The notes: generated by a model not told the origin, from the letters alone. A DNA stretch of 64,000 nucleotides from Athripsodes cinereus (GCA_947579605.1 OX388317.1:22401384-22465383), one strand, 5' to 3'; counted from the first letter of the stretch, positions 45,421 to 56,430 are shown. Numbers and translations are program-made.

Positions 45421-46030
45421 CCCACTATATAAAATAACCGATATTATAAAAAGAATATTACTGCTTTTCTTTTTTGTTCACAGATATTTCGCTGCTGGGG
45501 GTTAACGATCTGCCTACCCCAATTCAGCACCTTGCCTGTCCACTACGTTTCGTCAAACATCATCAGAACAACAATATAGTTTTAAATACAATCAAATATT
45601 TTGCATCATTACAATGTTATCTGTACTCTTGTTGCGCTGTATTTTTTGTTATATATTATCTTATGTATTTCTATTTTTTTTTTTACCTAAATAACTGTTG
45701 ATTCATATTTACATAAGAAATTTAAATTTAGATGATTATCTAGCATTTTTGCTCTTCTCTGATTTGGGTTTTTCTGTGGTTTCCCCATATCGCAATAAGG
45801 TGAATACCGGAGAAGGTAGATATTTATTATTTTGCTTTAAATTCTTCTCTTTTTTGAATTTGTTCCCAGCAGCAGATCATTTCCCAATAGTTATTTTAAA
45901 TATAATTACCTTATCAACACGGGCTTCTACCAATGCCTGATGATGGAGTAGTTTCCAATTACTGGTAAGCAAAGTTAATAAAAATCACTTGGAAGTTAAA
46001 TAAATACTGTGTTTTATTCAATTCGTCTTG
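45421..46030. other. Region right of the transposase inside the inner Harbinger
   Basis: AT-rich. Two small frames (45474-45701 and 45698-45940) have no domain. It would serve as 3' UTR of the transposase and spacer between the two convergent genes. Confidence 0.45.
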
Positions 46031-46828
46031 AAATGGTCTACCTCCAGTCAATAATATAGTTTATTATATAAATTATTCTGTTTTTCTGTGGATTCCTTGC
46101 ACTATACAAAGGAAAAAGAAGTATGTAAATTGTTTAAAATGAAATTCTCAAAATAAATCAAAGTGGTTTTGTGACTTAAAGTGAGTAGTGAGAAGCTTCT
46201 AATGTAGCGCCTTGAGAATAACAGAAGGCTAGCCAATAGTTTATTGTGACGTGAGAAAAGGCGAACGTCAGAGGCTAGGATTTAACCCCAGACCTTCCGA
46301 TTAGAAGGTCGATGTCATCCACTAGTCTACCAACGCCCATAAATATGTCACAGGAAATGGTCTACCTCCAGTCAATAATATAGTTTATTATATAAATTAT
46401 TCTGTTTTTCTGCGGATTCCTTGCACTATACAAAGGCAAATGAAGTATGTACTATACTATACCATCACGGCATATCCCACAACTAGGGTAGCCAGCAGAT
46501 CAGCTGCATGTAAGAAACATGCAAACTGTCCTCTTCGTGCCAATATAACATCAAGACATTCAGGATGGGTGGCAAACCTCATCGCATGTAAGAAGTATGT
46601 AAATTGTTTAAAATGAAATTCTCAAAATAAATCAAAGTAGTTTTGTGACTTAAAGTGAGTAGTGAGAAGCTTCTAATGTAGCGCCTTGAGAATAACAGAA
46701 GGCTAGCCAATAGTTTAATGTGACGTGAGAAAAGGCGAACGTCAGAGGCTAGGATTTAACCCCAGACCTTCCGATTAGAAGGTCGATGTCATCCACTGGT
46801 CTACCAACGCCCATAAATATGTCGCAGG
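46031..46828 (-). repeat. 324-bp tandem duplication with a tRNA-Arg-like SINE in each unit
   Basis: Unit 1 is 46031-46354, and unit 2 is 46355-46828 with a 150-bp LINE insertion plus TSD inside it; removing that leaves exactly 324 bp. In each unit the minus strand has a tRNA-like head (GGGCGTTGGTAGACTAGTGG..., B-box-like GGGGTTAAATCC). A CTTCTAA loop between complementary stems would fit an Arg-TCT anticodon. Units differ by a handful of bases. Confidence 0.8.
46452..46591 (-). mobile_element. LINE family A insertion with 10-bp TSD in unit 2 only
   Basis: From CTATACTATACCATCACGGC to CAAACCTCATCGCATGTAA on the plus strand, the 3' part of family A in minus orientation. Flanked by GAAGTATGTA (46442-46451 and 46592-46601). 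Unit 1 lacks the insert at about 46118-46127, so the duplication came first. The family A sequence matches the copy at 30521 closely. Confidence 0.85.
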
Positions 46829-46829
46829 A

Positions 46830-47464
46830 TTGTGTACTCTGAGTCTAAAAGATGGGAGTTCTATTAAGGTAGAAACTTTTGTACAATTATCACACAATAT
46901 AGTTTGTTTTTTTCCTTAAGTTTATTGCATTATTATATAAATATATCTAGTTCTTTTTTAAATAATAAATTATTACAATAAATTAAATAACAAGTAAAAA
47001 AACATTGATTTTTTTATCAATTATGGCGAGAGCCTTTTACACCTCGCCCTTTTACGCAAAGAAAAATAATTTGATCGACAAAAATAATAAAATCTAAGTT
47101 AACAGCTGCAGGTACAAATTTACAAAAACAAACGTTAAGATGTAAAAGAATTGGTTATAACGTTGCTAAAAACAATAGTAATAAAATAAAACATTTTTTT
47201 TAGATAATATGAGATCGGATAAAATTGAGCTTGAACTTAAACATTAAGCTGTTGATGAATATAAAAGATAAAGGTCATAGACAGATTAAAATAAGATAGC
47301 AATATAAAGTAGTAAAAAAATGATAATTAATGAAACTTATTAGTTCATAAAAATATGTCAATATAGGTGACTCAGAAAAATTAAGGGCATGAATTATTAT
47401 TCTAATAGGTTAATTAATTTAAAATCAAGTTGAAAACATCCAAAATAATATTATTAAATTAAAT
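46830..47464. other. Non-coding spacer left of the Myb-like gene
   Basis: AT-rich, probably includes the 3' UTR of the minus-strand gene. A short AGCCTTTTACACCTCGCCC block near 47031 looks like a LINE tail trace (a related AAAGGCTCACGCCGTGCACA lies near 52127). Confidence 0.4.
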
Positions 47465-49463
47465 TTATTCTTTTAATTGTTTTCTTAACAGTTTAATTTC
47501 TAGTTTTCGTTTCACTATGTCATGCTTCAAGAGCCTGACCCGCAATAAATGTTCAACTTCTCTTTGGTTTTCTTTTTGTGCCAAGTGTTTTTTTAAATCA
47601 CTGATTTGATTTTCCTTTACAATCAACTCCTTTCTTTTTGGACGTTTTTTCAGCTCCATCACGTTCCACTTTGCAAATGGAGCGGGCCTTAATGGAGTCT
47701 GTAAAAAATAATAACTTATTCAGAGAGTAAAAGTCCACATTTAAAGGCTTATTTAACATAACACTGAGTTTTAATTTTTACGAATAAACTTATTTATCTT
47801 GATTACGTTCTTAGAAAACAGTTCTATCGATTACGTAGACAATAGTATTGTCCACGAAAGTGTATTAATTTGTGAAAACTAAAACTCTGTCTTAAGAACG
47901 AATAAACAAGTGAGACTATTCCTTCAAATAATAGAAGTAATAACTGTGAACTGAGAGACATATGAATCTTCACTACATTTTTTATTAGTTTTTTTATTGA
48001 AAAAGGGAACTGTAAAAATTAATAAACACAATCACTTACATCGTAATTCTCTACGACCATTGCTTGAGTTGATTGTAGCGATGAATTCTCCTCAGTGACT
48101 TCCTAAAGCATAAACAAATTCGTTATTCAGAAGTATTATGTAATTATTTTATTGGCTTAGATTGGAACAATCGTTGTGAAATGTCAATTAATCTCAACCT
48201 GTCATTACTTGACGAATGAGCCCAAAGTGATAAATGTCTCACAAATTTTAAAGAAACTAATTATATTTTTAACTTACATTGGAAGTCATTTCATTCGCAG
48301 AGGTCAGTATCTGGGTCGACGTCCCTACATTTGTGAAAATATCATCCTAAAACACATATAGGTACACATTTAATAATCAATTGGTTATTTTACAAAAATC
48401 AACTATTTAATTTAAAATAACTAATTGAATTGGCAATTTACGTTGCAAAAGTGAGATAGGTCTCGATCTGTCATTATTTGACTGAATGAGCCCGAATTTA
48501 AGGAAAATAATTATATTTTTCACTTACATTGGAAGTCATTTGACTTGCAGAGGACAGTGCCTGAGTCGAAGTCCATGCTATAGGGAAAATATCATCCTAA
48601 AACAGATACACATAGTAAAATTTAATTATATACATAAATTACAAGAGTCAATTTCTATTGCCAATTTTTATTGTAAAATTTAGATACGTCTCGACCTGTC
48701 ATTACTTGACTGGATGAGGCCGAAGTGAAAAATGGTGTGCACAATTTGAGGAAAATAATTATATTTACTTACATTGGAAATTATCTGGCTAGCAGACAGT
48801 GAGAGTGCCTGAGAAGGTGAATGCAACAATGGGACCTCGTAAACTTCGTCGTACCTTCCAGGCAACCCTTCAATTGATGGCCCAACTGTTGCCAGTGCAA
48901 TTTCCTCACTTGGTGTGAGGGAAATAACGACGGGCCCACCGCCCCCAGTCTTGTAAAGGTTTATCTGAAATAAAATTATTTTCCCATTTTATTAGTGTTT
49001 ATTATTGCAAAATTTTATAGTTACTGTAATAATTGAGTGATAAAAGTTTACAATGTAAGTACTGAGCACACTAACAATAAATAAATAATGAACATTACAG
49101 AAATGTTGCAGTTGTTTGGAGATGTAGAAAAACAAAAGGGAAGAAATCATACAGGCTTTAATATAAAGATACAATTCTATTACCAAAGTTACATACCTTA
49201 TTTTCCGCATTCTTTTTTTTGAGGGATTTTTTAATATTTAGATGTTTAAGTTTTATAGATTTTAAATCCCTCTCTCCGGACGCACTGCTGGCATTAAATT
49301 CCCTTAAAATATCCGACCAACACTTCTCCTTGTCGGCATTGCTCGTAGCGTCGGTTTTTTTGCACTCGACAATGTGCTTGTACTTCTGGACCAATCTTTC
49401 CAGAAGTACACACTCGCTTTCAGAAAAATTCTGAGCCCTCTTTTGAGTCTGACCATTCAACAT
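47465..49463 (-). CDS. Harbinger Myb/SANT-like protein, 6 exons, about 297 aa
   Basis: Second protein of PIF/Harbinger elements: a DNA-binding partner thought to bring the transposase to the nucleus and element ends. Proposed exons on the minus strand: 49463-49197, 48964-48773, 48596-48528, 48346-48278, 48102-48040 and 47698-47465. All are phase 0 with GT/AG borders, and the sum is 298 codons with the stop. Exon 1 (89 aa) is the Myb/SANT-like domain: FSESECVLLERLVQKYKHIVECKKTDA, then a Trp (CWSDILREFNA) and LKHLNIKKSLKKK. The middle exons are Ser/Thr-rich linkers. The last exon (77 aa) is a basic, heptad-rich helix (ELKKRPKRKELIVKE to LEIKLLRKQLKE), likely a coiled coil and nuclear signal. 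No stop in any exon. Without transcripts, skipping of the small exons cannot be excluded. Confidence 0.8.
48180..48800 (-). repeat. Exon triplication within the Harbinger Myb-like gene
   Basis: Three segments share the same intron-exon pattern, with the donor end reading ACATTGGAA on the plus strand (48275, 48525 and 48770) and a shared upstream intron stretch CTGTCATTACTTGAC. Exons at 48346-48278 and 48596-48528 are both 23 codons (Asp-Asp-Ile-Phe...Thr-Ser-Thr-Gln...Met-Thr-Ser-Asn) and related to the end of exon 48964-48773 (Ser-Gln-Ala-Leu-Ser...Ile-Ser-Asn). Spacing is about 245-250 bp. Confidence 0.75.
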
Positions 49464-49786
49464 AATTAGGATTAGGATTTTTCTACGTTACCACGAACAA
49501 CAGTTAGTAAATACTCTAAACATTTGAAAATGGCGGCCCCAAACAACCTCGTAAGTGTCAAATAACTTCCCATGTGTTGCCACTCGTACGACAAAAGTGC
49601 GAGAAAATTAAATTTCTACCGATTTCTACTAAGGTATTGCCATATGTAAATGCTGTGTACATCACTACAGAAAGTTAACCACTGGTTAAGTAACCATTGT
49701 ATAATATTTTTATGATATCACCAAACGCGGAACAAGGAAAAGTTAACTCATACCAGTTGATTACTTAACCACTGGTTAACTTCTAT

Positions 49787-49802
49787 TTGGATATCGCGGC
49801 CC
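49787..49802 (-). repeat. Right TIR of inner Harbinger
   Basis: TTGGATATCGCGGCCC, the reverse complement of the left end. Followed by TTA at 49803-49805. Confidence 0.9.
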
Positions 49803-49905
49803 TTAGAATACAAATCTATCAGTGTTTATTTCGCACAGAGAAATATTTTTACTTGGCGCAGCGTAGGCGGTCGCTATGTCTAAGTATTCTTTCAGAATAC
49901 GAGCC

Positions 49906-50190
49906 TTAGTAACTTAATACATGCTGCTATAAATAAGCCGTGTAAATTGGATTGTATAATTAAAGCTATGAAATTAGTAGGTTAACTACTTGCTACATAT
50001 GGCAACGCTAACCCCATTTCTTTCTACATACAAACACACATAATATACTCCTTTTTATCATGTTTTCTCGCTAAAATTAGGATAGCTTTTAGAGTGTTAT
50101 TCATATAAAAAATATTCTGCTTCTATAACAAAGATCAGATAGATTTTTATAGTATCTATAATTATTTTTATTATTATTGTATAATTTTTT
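49906..50190. other. AT-rich sequence right of the nested Harbinger pair
   Basis: No gene or repeat recognised. Confidence 0.45.
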
Positions 50191-50715
50191 TATTGTTTTT
50201 TTTTACACATGCATGTATATATGTGTCTGTTTTTTTTTTTTTTTTTGTATTTGCATGTTATGTTACATCGTGATTTTAATAGGTACTTATATTATTCTGT
50301 CTGTTTTTTATTTCGTTTGAAATTCGGATTAATGTCCAGTTGTTTCTGTGTTGTTGTTACTCTTGTCATTGTCTCGAATAAGTTGTTAAGGTTGAGTGAA
50401 ATGTGTGGAAATGTTGGAAGTATTTAAAATGTGATATAGTTTAAAGAGATTTTGAATGTTTATTTGGTTCGGAAAGGTGATTTGTCATCATATTATGGAT
50501 TCTATTGTTTATATCCAAATATTTAATGTGCATATTCTTGTTTTTAATGTAAATCCATTTTTTTTTGTTACTATGAATTGTGTTGTACAACAATTTTTTT
50601 TACGATAGTTAGAGTATGTATTGTATATAATATTACATGTTTTTTTATTAATGTTAAATATGTTATTAATGGCTTTGATGCCGTATGCTGTTTTAAATAA
50701 ATAAATAAATAAATA
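50190..50715 (+). repeat. Possible retroposon with TAAA tail
   Basis: A T-rich stretch of about 500 bp ends at 50690-50715 with TTTTAAATAAATAAATAAAT, an A-rich (TAAA)n tail typical of several LINE/SINE ends in this window. The frame at 50209-50427 is low-complexity. No family recognised. Confidence 0.35.
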
Positions 50716-50859
50716 TCATGAGAAGAGTTGAATCAACTTGCTAAGAAACGCTCTGAATTGATGACGTTATCTTTTTTACTTGTGAATAAATGGAATAAAC
50801 AGCCACATCCATTCGTATTGAAAGACAAGTAGGTATATTAATTAGGTATCTATCTTTAC

Positions 50860-50935
50860 CATTACGGCACCTCCCACAAATGGGATCTAGCCGGTTGATC
50901 AACTGCATGCATTATTGACTGTTGTCAGGCTCCAG
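50860..50935 (-). repeat. LINE 3' end, family A, remnant
   Basis: ACCATTACGGCACCTCCCAC and CCGGTTGATCAACTGCATGC follow the first blocks of reversed family A. Only about 75 bp. Confidence 0.4.
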
Positions 50936-52240
50936 GTAGGAATGAAAGACACACTGAATAAAATGATCAAAACGTGTAAGGTTTCAGTTTTTGAAAATTT
51001 CACCTGCACTCAAAATTTCTTCCACCCCATCGCCAAATTTTCGATTTGGTCTAAGAATTTATAATATTTCACGATCTTCCTAGCTTTTTTATAGAATCTT
51101 TTACAAATTTGCTAAAAGTTGACGATATTCACCTTATGTAGGTTTTCTAAAAATATTCCCCTGGAAAAATGACCAGTTTGCCCGTTTATAGCGCAGGGTT
51201 TGACAATTATTGTAATAAATACACAGTAATATTAAAATAAATAAATGTTATTTTTTGTTTAATTTAAGTGATTTTACATAAACTTCAAATCAAATAACTA
51301 ATGTATGTTTGAACTCATATTCTATCTAAGTCATCACGGCATTTCTTCCAAGAAAAGTTTCCAATACTATATCTTTGAAATTGCTGCAAAAAGAAGGTGC
51401 AAGATATTTCTGTGCAAAAGTTCAAAGGAAAAATATCATAAAAAAACCCATCTCCAAAACACAATCACCGACCGTAACAGGAAAGTTTCCATACTTCTAC
51501 AGCTTAACTCCGAACTGAACTCCATAGAAAGATACGAGACTTAAACATTTGGCTATTCTATCGATTTGATACCTTATAATACGGTGTTATGTTTTATTGT
51601 AACCAGCTGTTTTCTTCGTGTAATATCCCAACATAAATAATTTTATTTGAGTCCTTTTGCAAATATGTATAATATTCGTTTGTTTATATTTTCTTTATAG
51701 CCGTTTTTCCAGTAATGTTAGTAGTATGTAGAGAAAGCAACGTTTTCTATGGAAACTTGCACTCTTTGAGCAAACATATAAAACATATAAATAGTTTATG
51801 AAATAATTTATAAAATTCGAAATAATAATAATAAATAATTGATAATAATATTAATAAGCAATGGACAGGTGATTAATAAAAATTAAAATCGTGAATTGTT
51901 TGTATTCACCAAATTTAGTCCAATCTCTGTATAAATTGATCTAATTGTTTTATTCTGTTACTATTGTTGTTTTGTTCAAATTACTACTAATTTTGTTGCA
52001 TCTTAATGTTTATTTTTATAAATTTGTACCAATTATTTTTTTATCATTTTTATTATTATTGTCTGTCAAATTGTTTTTTTTTTGTTTTTTCTTTTTTTTT
52101 AAATTTGTTATATGTTTAACGTGTAAAAGGCTCACGCCGTGCACAAGTGATAAATAAAATAAAAATAAAATATTCCTGGATAATAAAATCATGTGTTTCA
52201 TGAAACAACCGGAAAATAATAAAGGAAAAATTTGTTCTGA
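50936..52240. other. AT-rich sequence
   Basis: Frames at 51305 and 51945 are not recognised. Near 52120-52170 CACGCCGTGCACAAG then AATAAAATAAAAATAAAAT looks like another retroposon tail. Confidence 0.4.
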
Positions 52241-52249
52241 CGCTCTTTC

Positions 52250-52440
52250 CTATAAATTTTCAAATATCCTGTAAAAGGCAAATATTCGTTTAGCAGCCCT
52301 TGTAAGACATTTGTCATCTTTAGTTCAACAATAAAGGTGCCAGGTCCATCCTGAATGTATAAGCTTTTATTAGTACGGAGAGGACGACTTGAATATGAAG
52401 TAAAAATTTTCTTCAAAAAATTATTTATATCGTAAGAAAA
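52250..52440 (+). repeat. LINE 3' end, family A, diverged
   Basis: Order: TTTTCAAATATCCTGTAAAA, GGCAAATATTCG, TAGTTCAACAATAAAGGTGC, TCCATCCTGAATG, GAGAGGACGACTTG. Tail lost. Confidence 0.5.
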
Positions 52441-52499
52441 TACCGAAAAAAAGTTCTTAAGACTAATCAATAAACTTTTTGTTGAATGTGGAGGCTTGT

Positions 52500-53250
52500 T
52501 TATTTATTTTTACTTTATTTCAACCACAGAATAAAGTAAGAAAGGTTTCAAGATTAGCTTTTTTCACATCCGAATGCACGGGTGACTGAAATACTACAAA
52601 AAAGTGTACTTACAATAGCGAGAGTACAAGAAGGTAGTGGTGGTTGTAAGAAATATACAAATAAAATCTCTTCAACTAGAAAACTCGGAGCAATGCCCGT
52701 TCAATGGACTTAACTGAGGAAAAAAACTTTCAGTTAGTTGTGAGATAAAAAGCAAAAACATAATCTACTCTTTCTTTTCTTTATATCGGTAAAATCTATA
52801 TCACTATACTTTATTTATGTACACCAGTAAATTTTTGTTGAAATGAGCTCTCTTTTTTATCAATGTATTTATATAGTCAGGGAGAATATCGCTGCTTCTA
52901 AATTCTATATAATAAAGATCCAAAATCAATTCCCAATGTGATTTACCTCACGGTAGATTTCATTCGTTTGATGGTACAAGATATTTATACGAGTTCTAAT
53001 ATTCATTCGCTGTTTATTTGAGATTTATACATATCGTGGGAAGACGTGACGCGATTGGCACAGAGACGCTTTGAATGGAGGAGGCTGATTTCTGCCCTGT
53101 GCTCCCGAGAGGAGCGTTAAGATTTAAATCTCCAGGTTTAAATTTAGCATAATTATACTCCTGCGTTATCATGCCTTAAAATGGATTATCCTTCACTTTC
53201 TTAGATTGTCATAATATTAGAAGTAGGTAAGTATATTTGTACATATTCCG
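52500..53250. other. AT-rich sequence, nothing clear
   Basis: At 53041-53115 GACGTGACGCGATTGGCACA and GGAGGCTGATTTCTGCCCTG resemble a LINE ORF end, but too little is left to place it. Confidence 0.35.
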
Positions 53251-53257
53251 TAGAGCA

Positions 53258-53460
53258 TGTCTCCCACTCTTTACCATAAGTTTTCAAGTGTCCTGTAAAA
53301 GACAGATGTTTGAAAAACAAAGTCATTTTACATCTTAAATTCAGCGATGAGGTTTGCCACCTATGTCTCAATTTTTTGCACGGAGACGATAGCTTGCTTG
53401 TTGATTACATGCAGTGATACCGCTAGCATTTCCACTTGTGGGATATGCTTTGCTCTTATA
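53258..53460 (+). repeat. LINE 3' end, family A
   Basis: CTCCCACTCTTTACCATAAG, TCAAGTGTCCTGTAAAAGAC, ATTCAGCGATGAGGTTTGCC, CACTTGTGGGATATGC. The tail TATAGTATATATTTG follows. Moderately diverged. Confidence 0.55.
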
Positions 53461-55390
53461 GTATATATTTGATTTATAATCATTTGAAAGAATCAACTAA
53501 TTATCTCATTCATCATACCTACACTACATGTTTCACAAAAAGTGTAGACTATCTACAAAATGGAAGACCTGTTCTATACCGGAGGCTCCATGGGATGAAT
53601 GAAATATTTTTGTTGCATTATAATTAATGTTGATAAACTGAAAACAACATAATTTTCTGTAGTTTTTTTCTTTCACCTACGTGATATATTATGTTCGTGT
53701 GACTTCTTCACGAGAATGAGAGCAAGGGCACAATGATGTAAATCACATAATAAATCCACAATACTCTACTACTAATATCGTGAATAAAAATTGGACTACA
53801 CCTGTCCTCAATAGCATTTTGAACCATAAGTCGAAAAATGTACATTGTACAAAAAACGGCTTATGTTAAAAAAAAAACAGAGAGACAAAACTTATTCAAA
53901 GTATGACTGAACCTTGTGTTCAAATTTAGAAAACTTTTCTCAAGTTTTTTTTTCGTTTAATGACATTAGTATACCTACTAGAGAGACATTGAAACGTAAT
54001 AATATACGTATAAGAAAAAGCCACCGTAAGAGTCAGTATCATCTCTGTATTGAGAATTCATTTGTATTCAGCTCATATACGTTCCTTTTACGTGATGTGT
54101 TGAAAATTAGTTTAGTTTATTCAGAGAAAAGTCTCTTAGATTTTCTTTGATTGAAATGTAAGACGGATTTTTCCAATCTTTCCACACACACAACTAGTTT
54201 TGTTTCTCTGTTTTCATTCAAATAATAATAATATACATACAAACAAATTATCTCGTATATTTTGATTTAGATAAATAGGTGTTCTTTGTTCTTTTATGAC
54301 TCAATTCGTGTTATGCGTATCTCAAGAAAAACAAATATGTTCTCCGGAATTTGGAATCCCACCTAATACCACGTGATGATTTTCTTTATTATTTTGGTTT
54401 GAATGATATGTTGACTTGCCAATATTGTGTTTTACCATAATATTTGTATCTACACGAAAAGGAGAAACCTACATAGGTATTTTGTACTCAGAATTATTAA
54501 CATTCCACATGGAATTGAGTTTTTGTAATAGACACGTTTTTAGTCAAAGGAATCATAAGAATGCGTGAATAACTGTGAATTTTTTTAATATCTATTATGG
54601 GTATTTTTGCAGTCTACCATTGACTGAAGAAACGGTATTTTGTGTTATCTTTTTACAAACAATCTGATATTAATTTGTTTTCAATTAGTGTTCATTGCAT
54701 ATTATATTTTTGTGACGATGAATTTGGGTTTATAAATTCAAATTCAATTCATCTATTCCTACAAAAACCAATAATTTGTGAATATGGTTGGTAACGAGAT
54801 ACGAACCGAAAACACGAATGGAAGTCCAAGACTTAATTAGCAGCTGCCGACCACCTCAATCAGAATGTTTTCATTGAAATATAAGTGAATTTTTCTTCAC
54901 CATAAATACTTATAAATCAAAGATTCTTGGTGTACGATCTAAAGAAATTCAAGTATACTTACAAATACGTATTTTTTCACTTCTCCCAACATCGATTTTT
55001 ACTCTAGGCTAGGGCTCTCCGTCTTTTGTTAGTTAAAAAACCTCTCCACTCTTTGGCTTGCTATCCATTCTCGGATTTTACATAATTAGAACTTTGACCT
55101 TATTCCCACGATTAAAGCTTTTTGTAACTTTCCTGTTAATTTGGTTAATATGAAACCTGAATTTTAGTCATAATAAACATTATTTCTCATTCTCTCATAA
55201 CATCAATCTTCCAAGAATTATATTGGTATTTGATATTTGTATTAATAAGTATCGATATTTCCATTCCTAAATAAACAAGAGTTATTATTAATATTCGGAA
55301 AATCGATAGATGAGTAATATAATACGAGATCTGACTATTAAATAACAAGATTTGCTCTATAAAACCTTTCTTTTTTAACTTGTACATATA
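53461..55390. other. AT-rich sequence
   Basis: No gene or repeat recognised. Short frames only. Confidence 0.45.
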
Positions 55391-55399
55391 TTTAGTTAT

Positions 55400-55600
55400 T
55401 TTCAACTTCAACTTTTTCCAACAACTCTTCCCCTATCATAACAGTGCTGGAAGTCTTTTTCTGTGAGGTCCATCAAAATTTTGACGCATTTTCTTAAACA
55501 GTTTAAACGGAATATCCTTTCTTTTTAATGCAGATTTGACCTTAGGCAACAGATAAAAGTCACACGGTGCTAGATCAGGGATAGGGCGTACATCATCATC
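55400..55600 (-). pseudogene. mariner-type transposase C-terminal relic
   Basis: On the minus strand one frame has DLAPCDFYLLPKVKSALK, the block that ends the catalytic core of mariner transposases (the Asp in DLAPCD is the third catalytic position). A +1 shift then gives MDLTEKDFQHCYDRG, which resembles the family's C-terminal part. The N-terminal two thirds and the inverted repeats are not seen. Frameshifted and truncated. Confidence 0.7.
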
Positions 55601-55949
55601 AATGTCTTCATGATCGATCACCTTAGAATCTTTTAAACCACTCAAATATTTGCACACGTAAATTTCTCAATTATAACTTATACACAGATGGAAATATCAA
55701 TCTTGTTATTTAATAGCCACACCTCATACCTTTGATACAATATGATTCTATTGTTTTGATTCAGATATCAATACGAAAAAAAAACAATGTCCATGCCAGT
55801 ATAAGAACTTTCACATATATTATCTACATAGTTCCTGGGTAGAAGGGAAAAAGCAAGCTAAAGTAATATATAGATTTGAGACCTATATTATAATTATAAC
55901 AATATATACTGACAATAGTCCATAATAGGGTGAAATTGTATCTATATTT

Positions 55950-56128
55950 AAAAAAAAAAGATATATCTGGGTTTTGTTATAAACCCAAATACAACCTTAT
56001 ACACCTTCCACAGTAAAGCTAAAAGTTTGTGTCGTGAAAGGGGAGTTTGCCGGCACCTGGGATCGAACCACGAACCCCCTGTTCACGAGGCCGAGACACC
56101 ACCTCCAGGCTACCGACGAACTCATGTA
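55950..56128 (-). repeat. tRNA-derived SINE, family S1
   Basis: Minus-strand head GAGTTCGTCGGTAGCCTGGA and B-box GGTTCGATCCC (reverse, about 56055-56070). Body GCCGGCAAACTCCCCTTTCA. Tail side AAAAAAAAAGATATATCTGG on the plus strand. Confidence 0.8.
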
Positions 56129-56254
56129 TGGCCTAATGTATGAAACTTTATAATTGAGGTAATATTAATGATCGATGTGATGTTTGGGAACTGTTAAATA
56201 TACTTCTCGTCCACAAAGTTCCAGACTGATTACCGACCTTCTGCTACTTATATT

Positions 56255-56430
56255 TAAAAAAAATGTAACTGGGTTTTGTTATAGACCCAAATACAACCTT
56301 ATAGTTACACCTTTCACAGTAAGCTAAAAGCTTGTGTCGTGAAAGGGGAGTTTGCCGGCACCTGGGATCGAACCACGGACCCCCTGTTAACGAGGCCGAG
56401 ACACTACCTCCAGGCTACCGATGAACTCAA
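56255..56430 (-). repeat. tRNA-derived SINE, family S1, second copy
   Basis: Same orientation and family as the copy at 55950-56128. The flanks differ, so this looks like an independent insertion. Tail side TTTAAAAAAAATGTAACTGG. Confidence 0.8.

Larger units (their letters stand above)
43651..49802. mobile_element. PIF/Harbinger DNA transposon (inner), apparently intact, 6152 bp
   Basis: Terminal inverted repeats GGGCCGCGATATCCAA at 43651 and, reversed, ending at 49802. TSD TTA at 43648-43650 and 49803-49805. Removing the element and one TTA restores the inner repeat of the outer relic (TGTTGTTTTAGAATACAAAT). It carries both genes the superfamily needs: a DDE transposase (plus strand, 43959-45420) and a Myb/SANT-like protein (minus strand, 47465-49463). 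Subterminal GTTAAC motifs occur five times in about 43665-43820 and three times in about 49670-49790; these may be binding sites for the element's proteins. A SINE-bearing tandem duplication and a LINE insertion (46031-46828) have landed between the two genes. Confidence 0.9.
41288..49905. mobile_element. Old PIF/Harbinger element (outer), interrupted by a second Harbinger
   Basis: Ends are inverted repeats: GGCTCGTATTCTAAAACA on the left and GGCTCGTATTCTGAAAGA on the right (reverse complement). The similarity goes on inward, for instance TTTGTATTCT on both sides about 65-100 bp in. Flanks are TTT and TTA, so a TTA-type TSD with one change is likely. Inside are a transposase-like N-terminal remnant (41547-41682) and a Myb/SANT-like remnant with a stop (42783-43080). 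They are arranged convergently as in the intact element that sits within it (43651-49802). Without the inner element and its TSD it would be about 2.5 kb, including an RTE-like LINE fragment at 41785-42304. Confidence 0.7.

Noticed and set aside
46263..46340. A functional tRNA-Arg gene on the minus strand.
   Set aside because: It is tRNA-like but has a degenerate B-box (TTAAATCC), is duplicated within a 324-bp unit and is followed by a SINE-like body.
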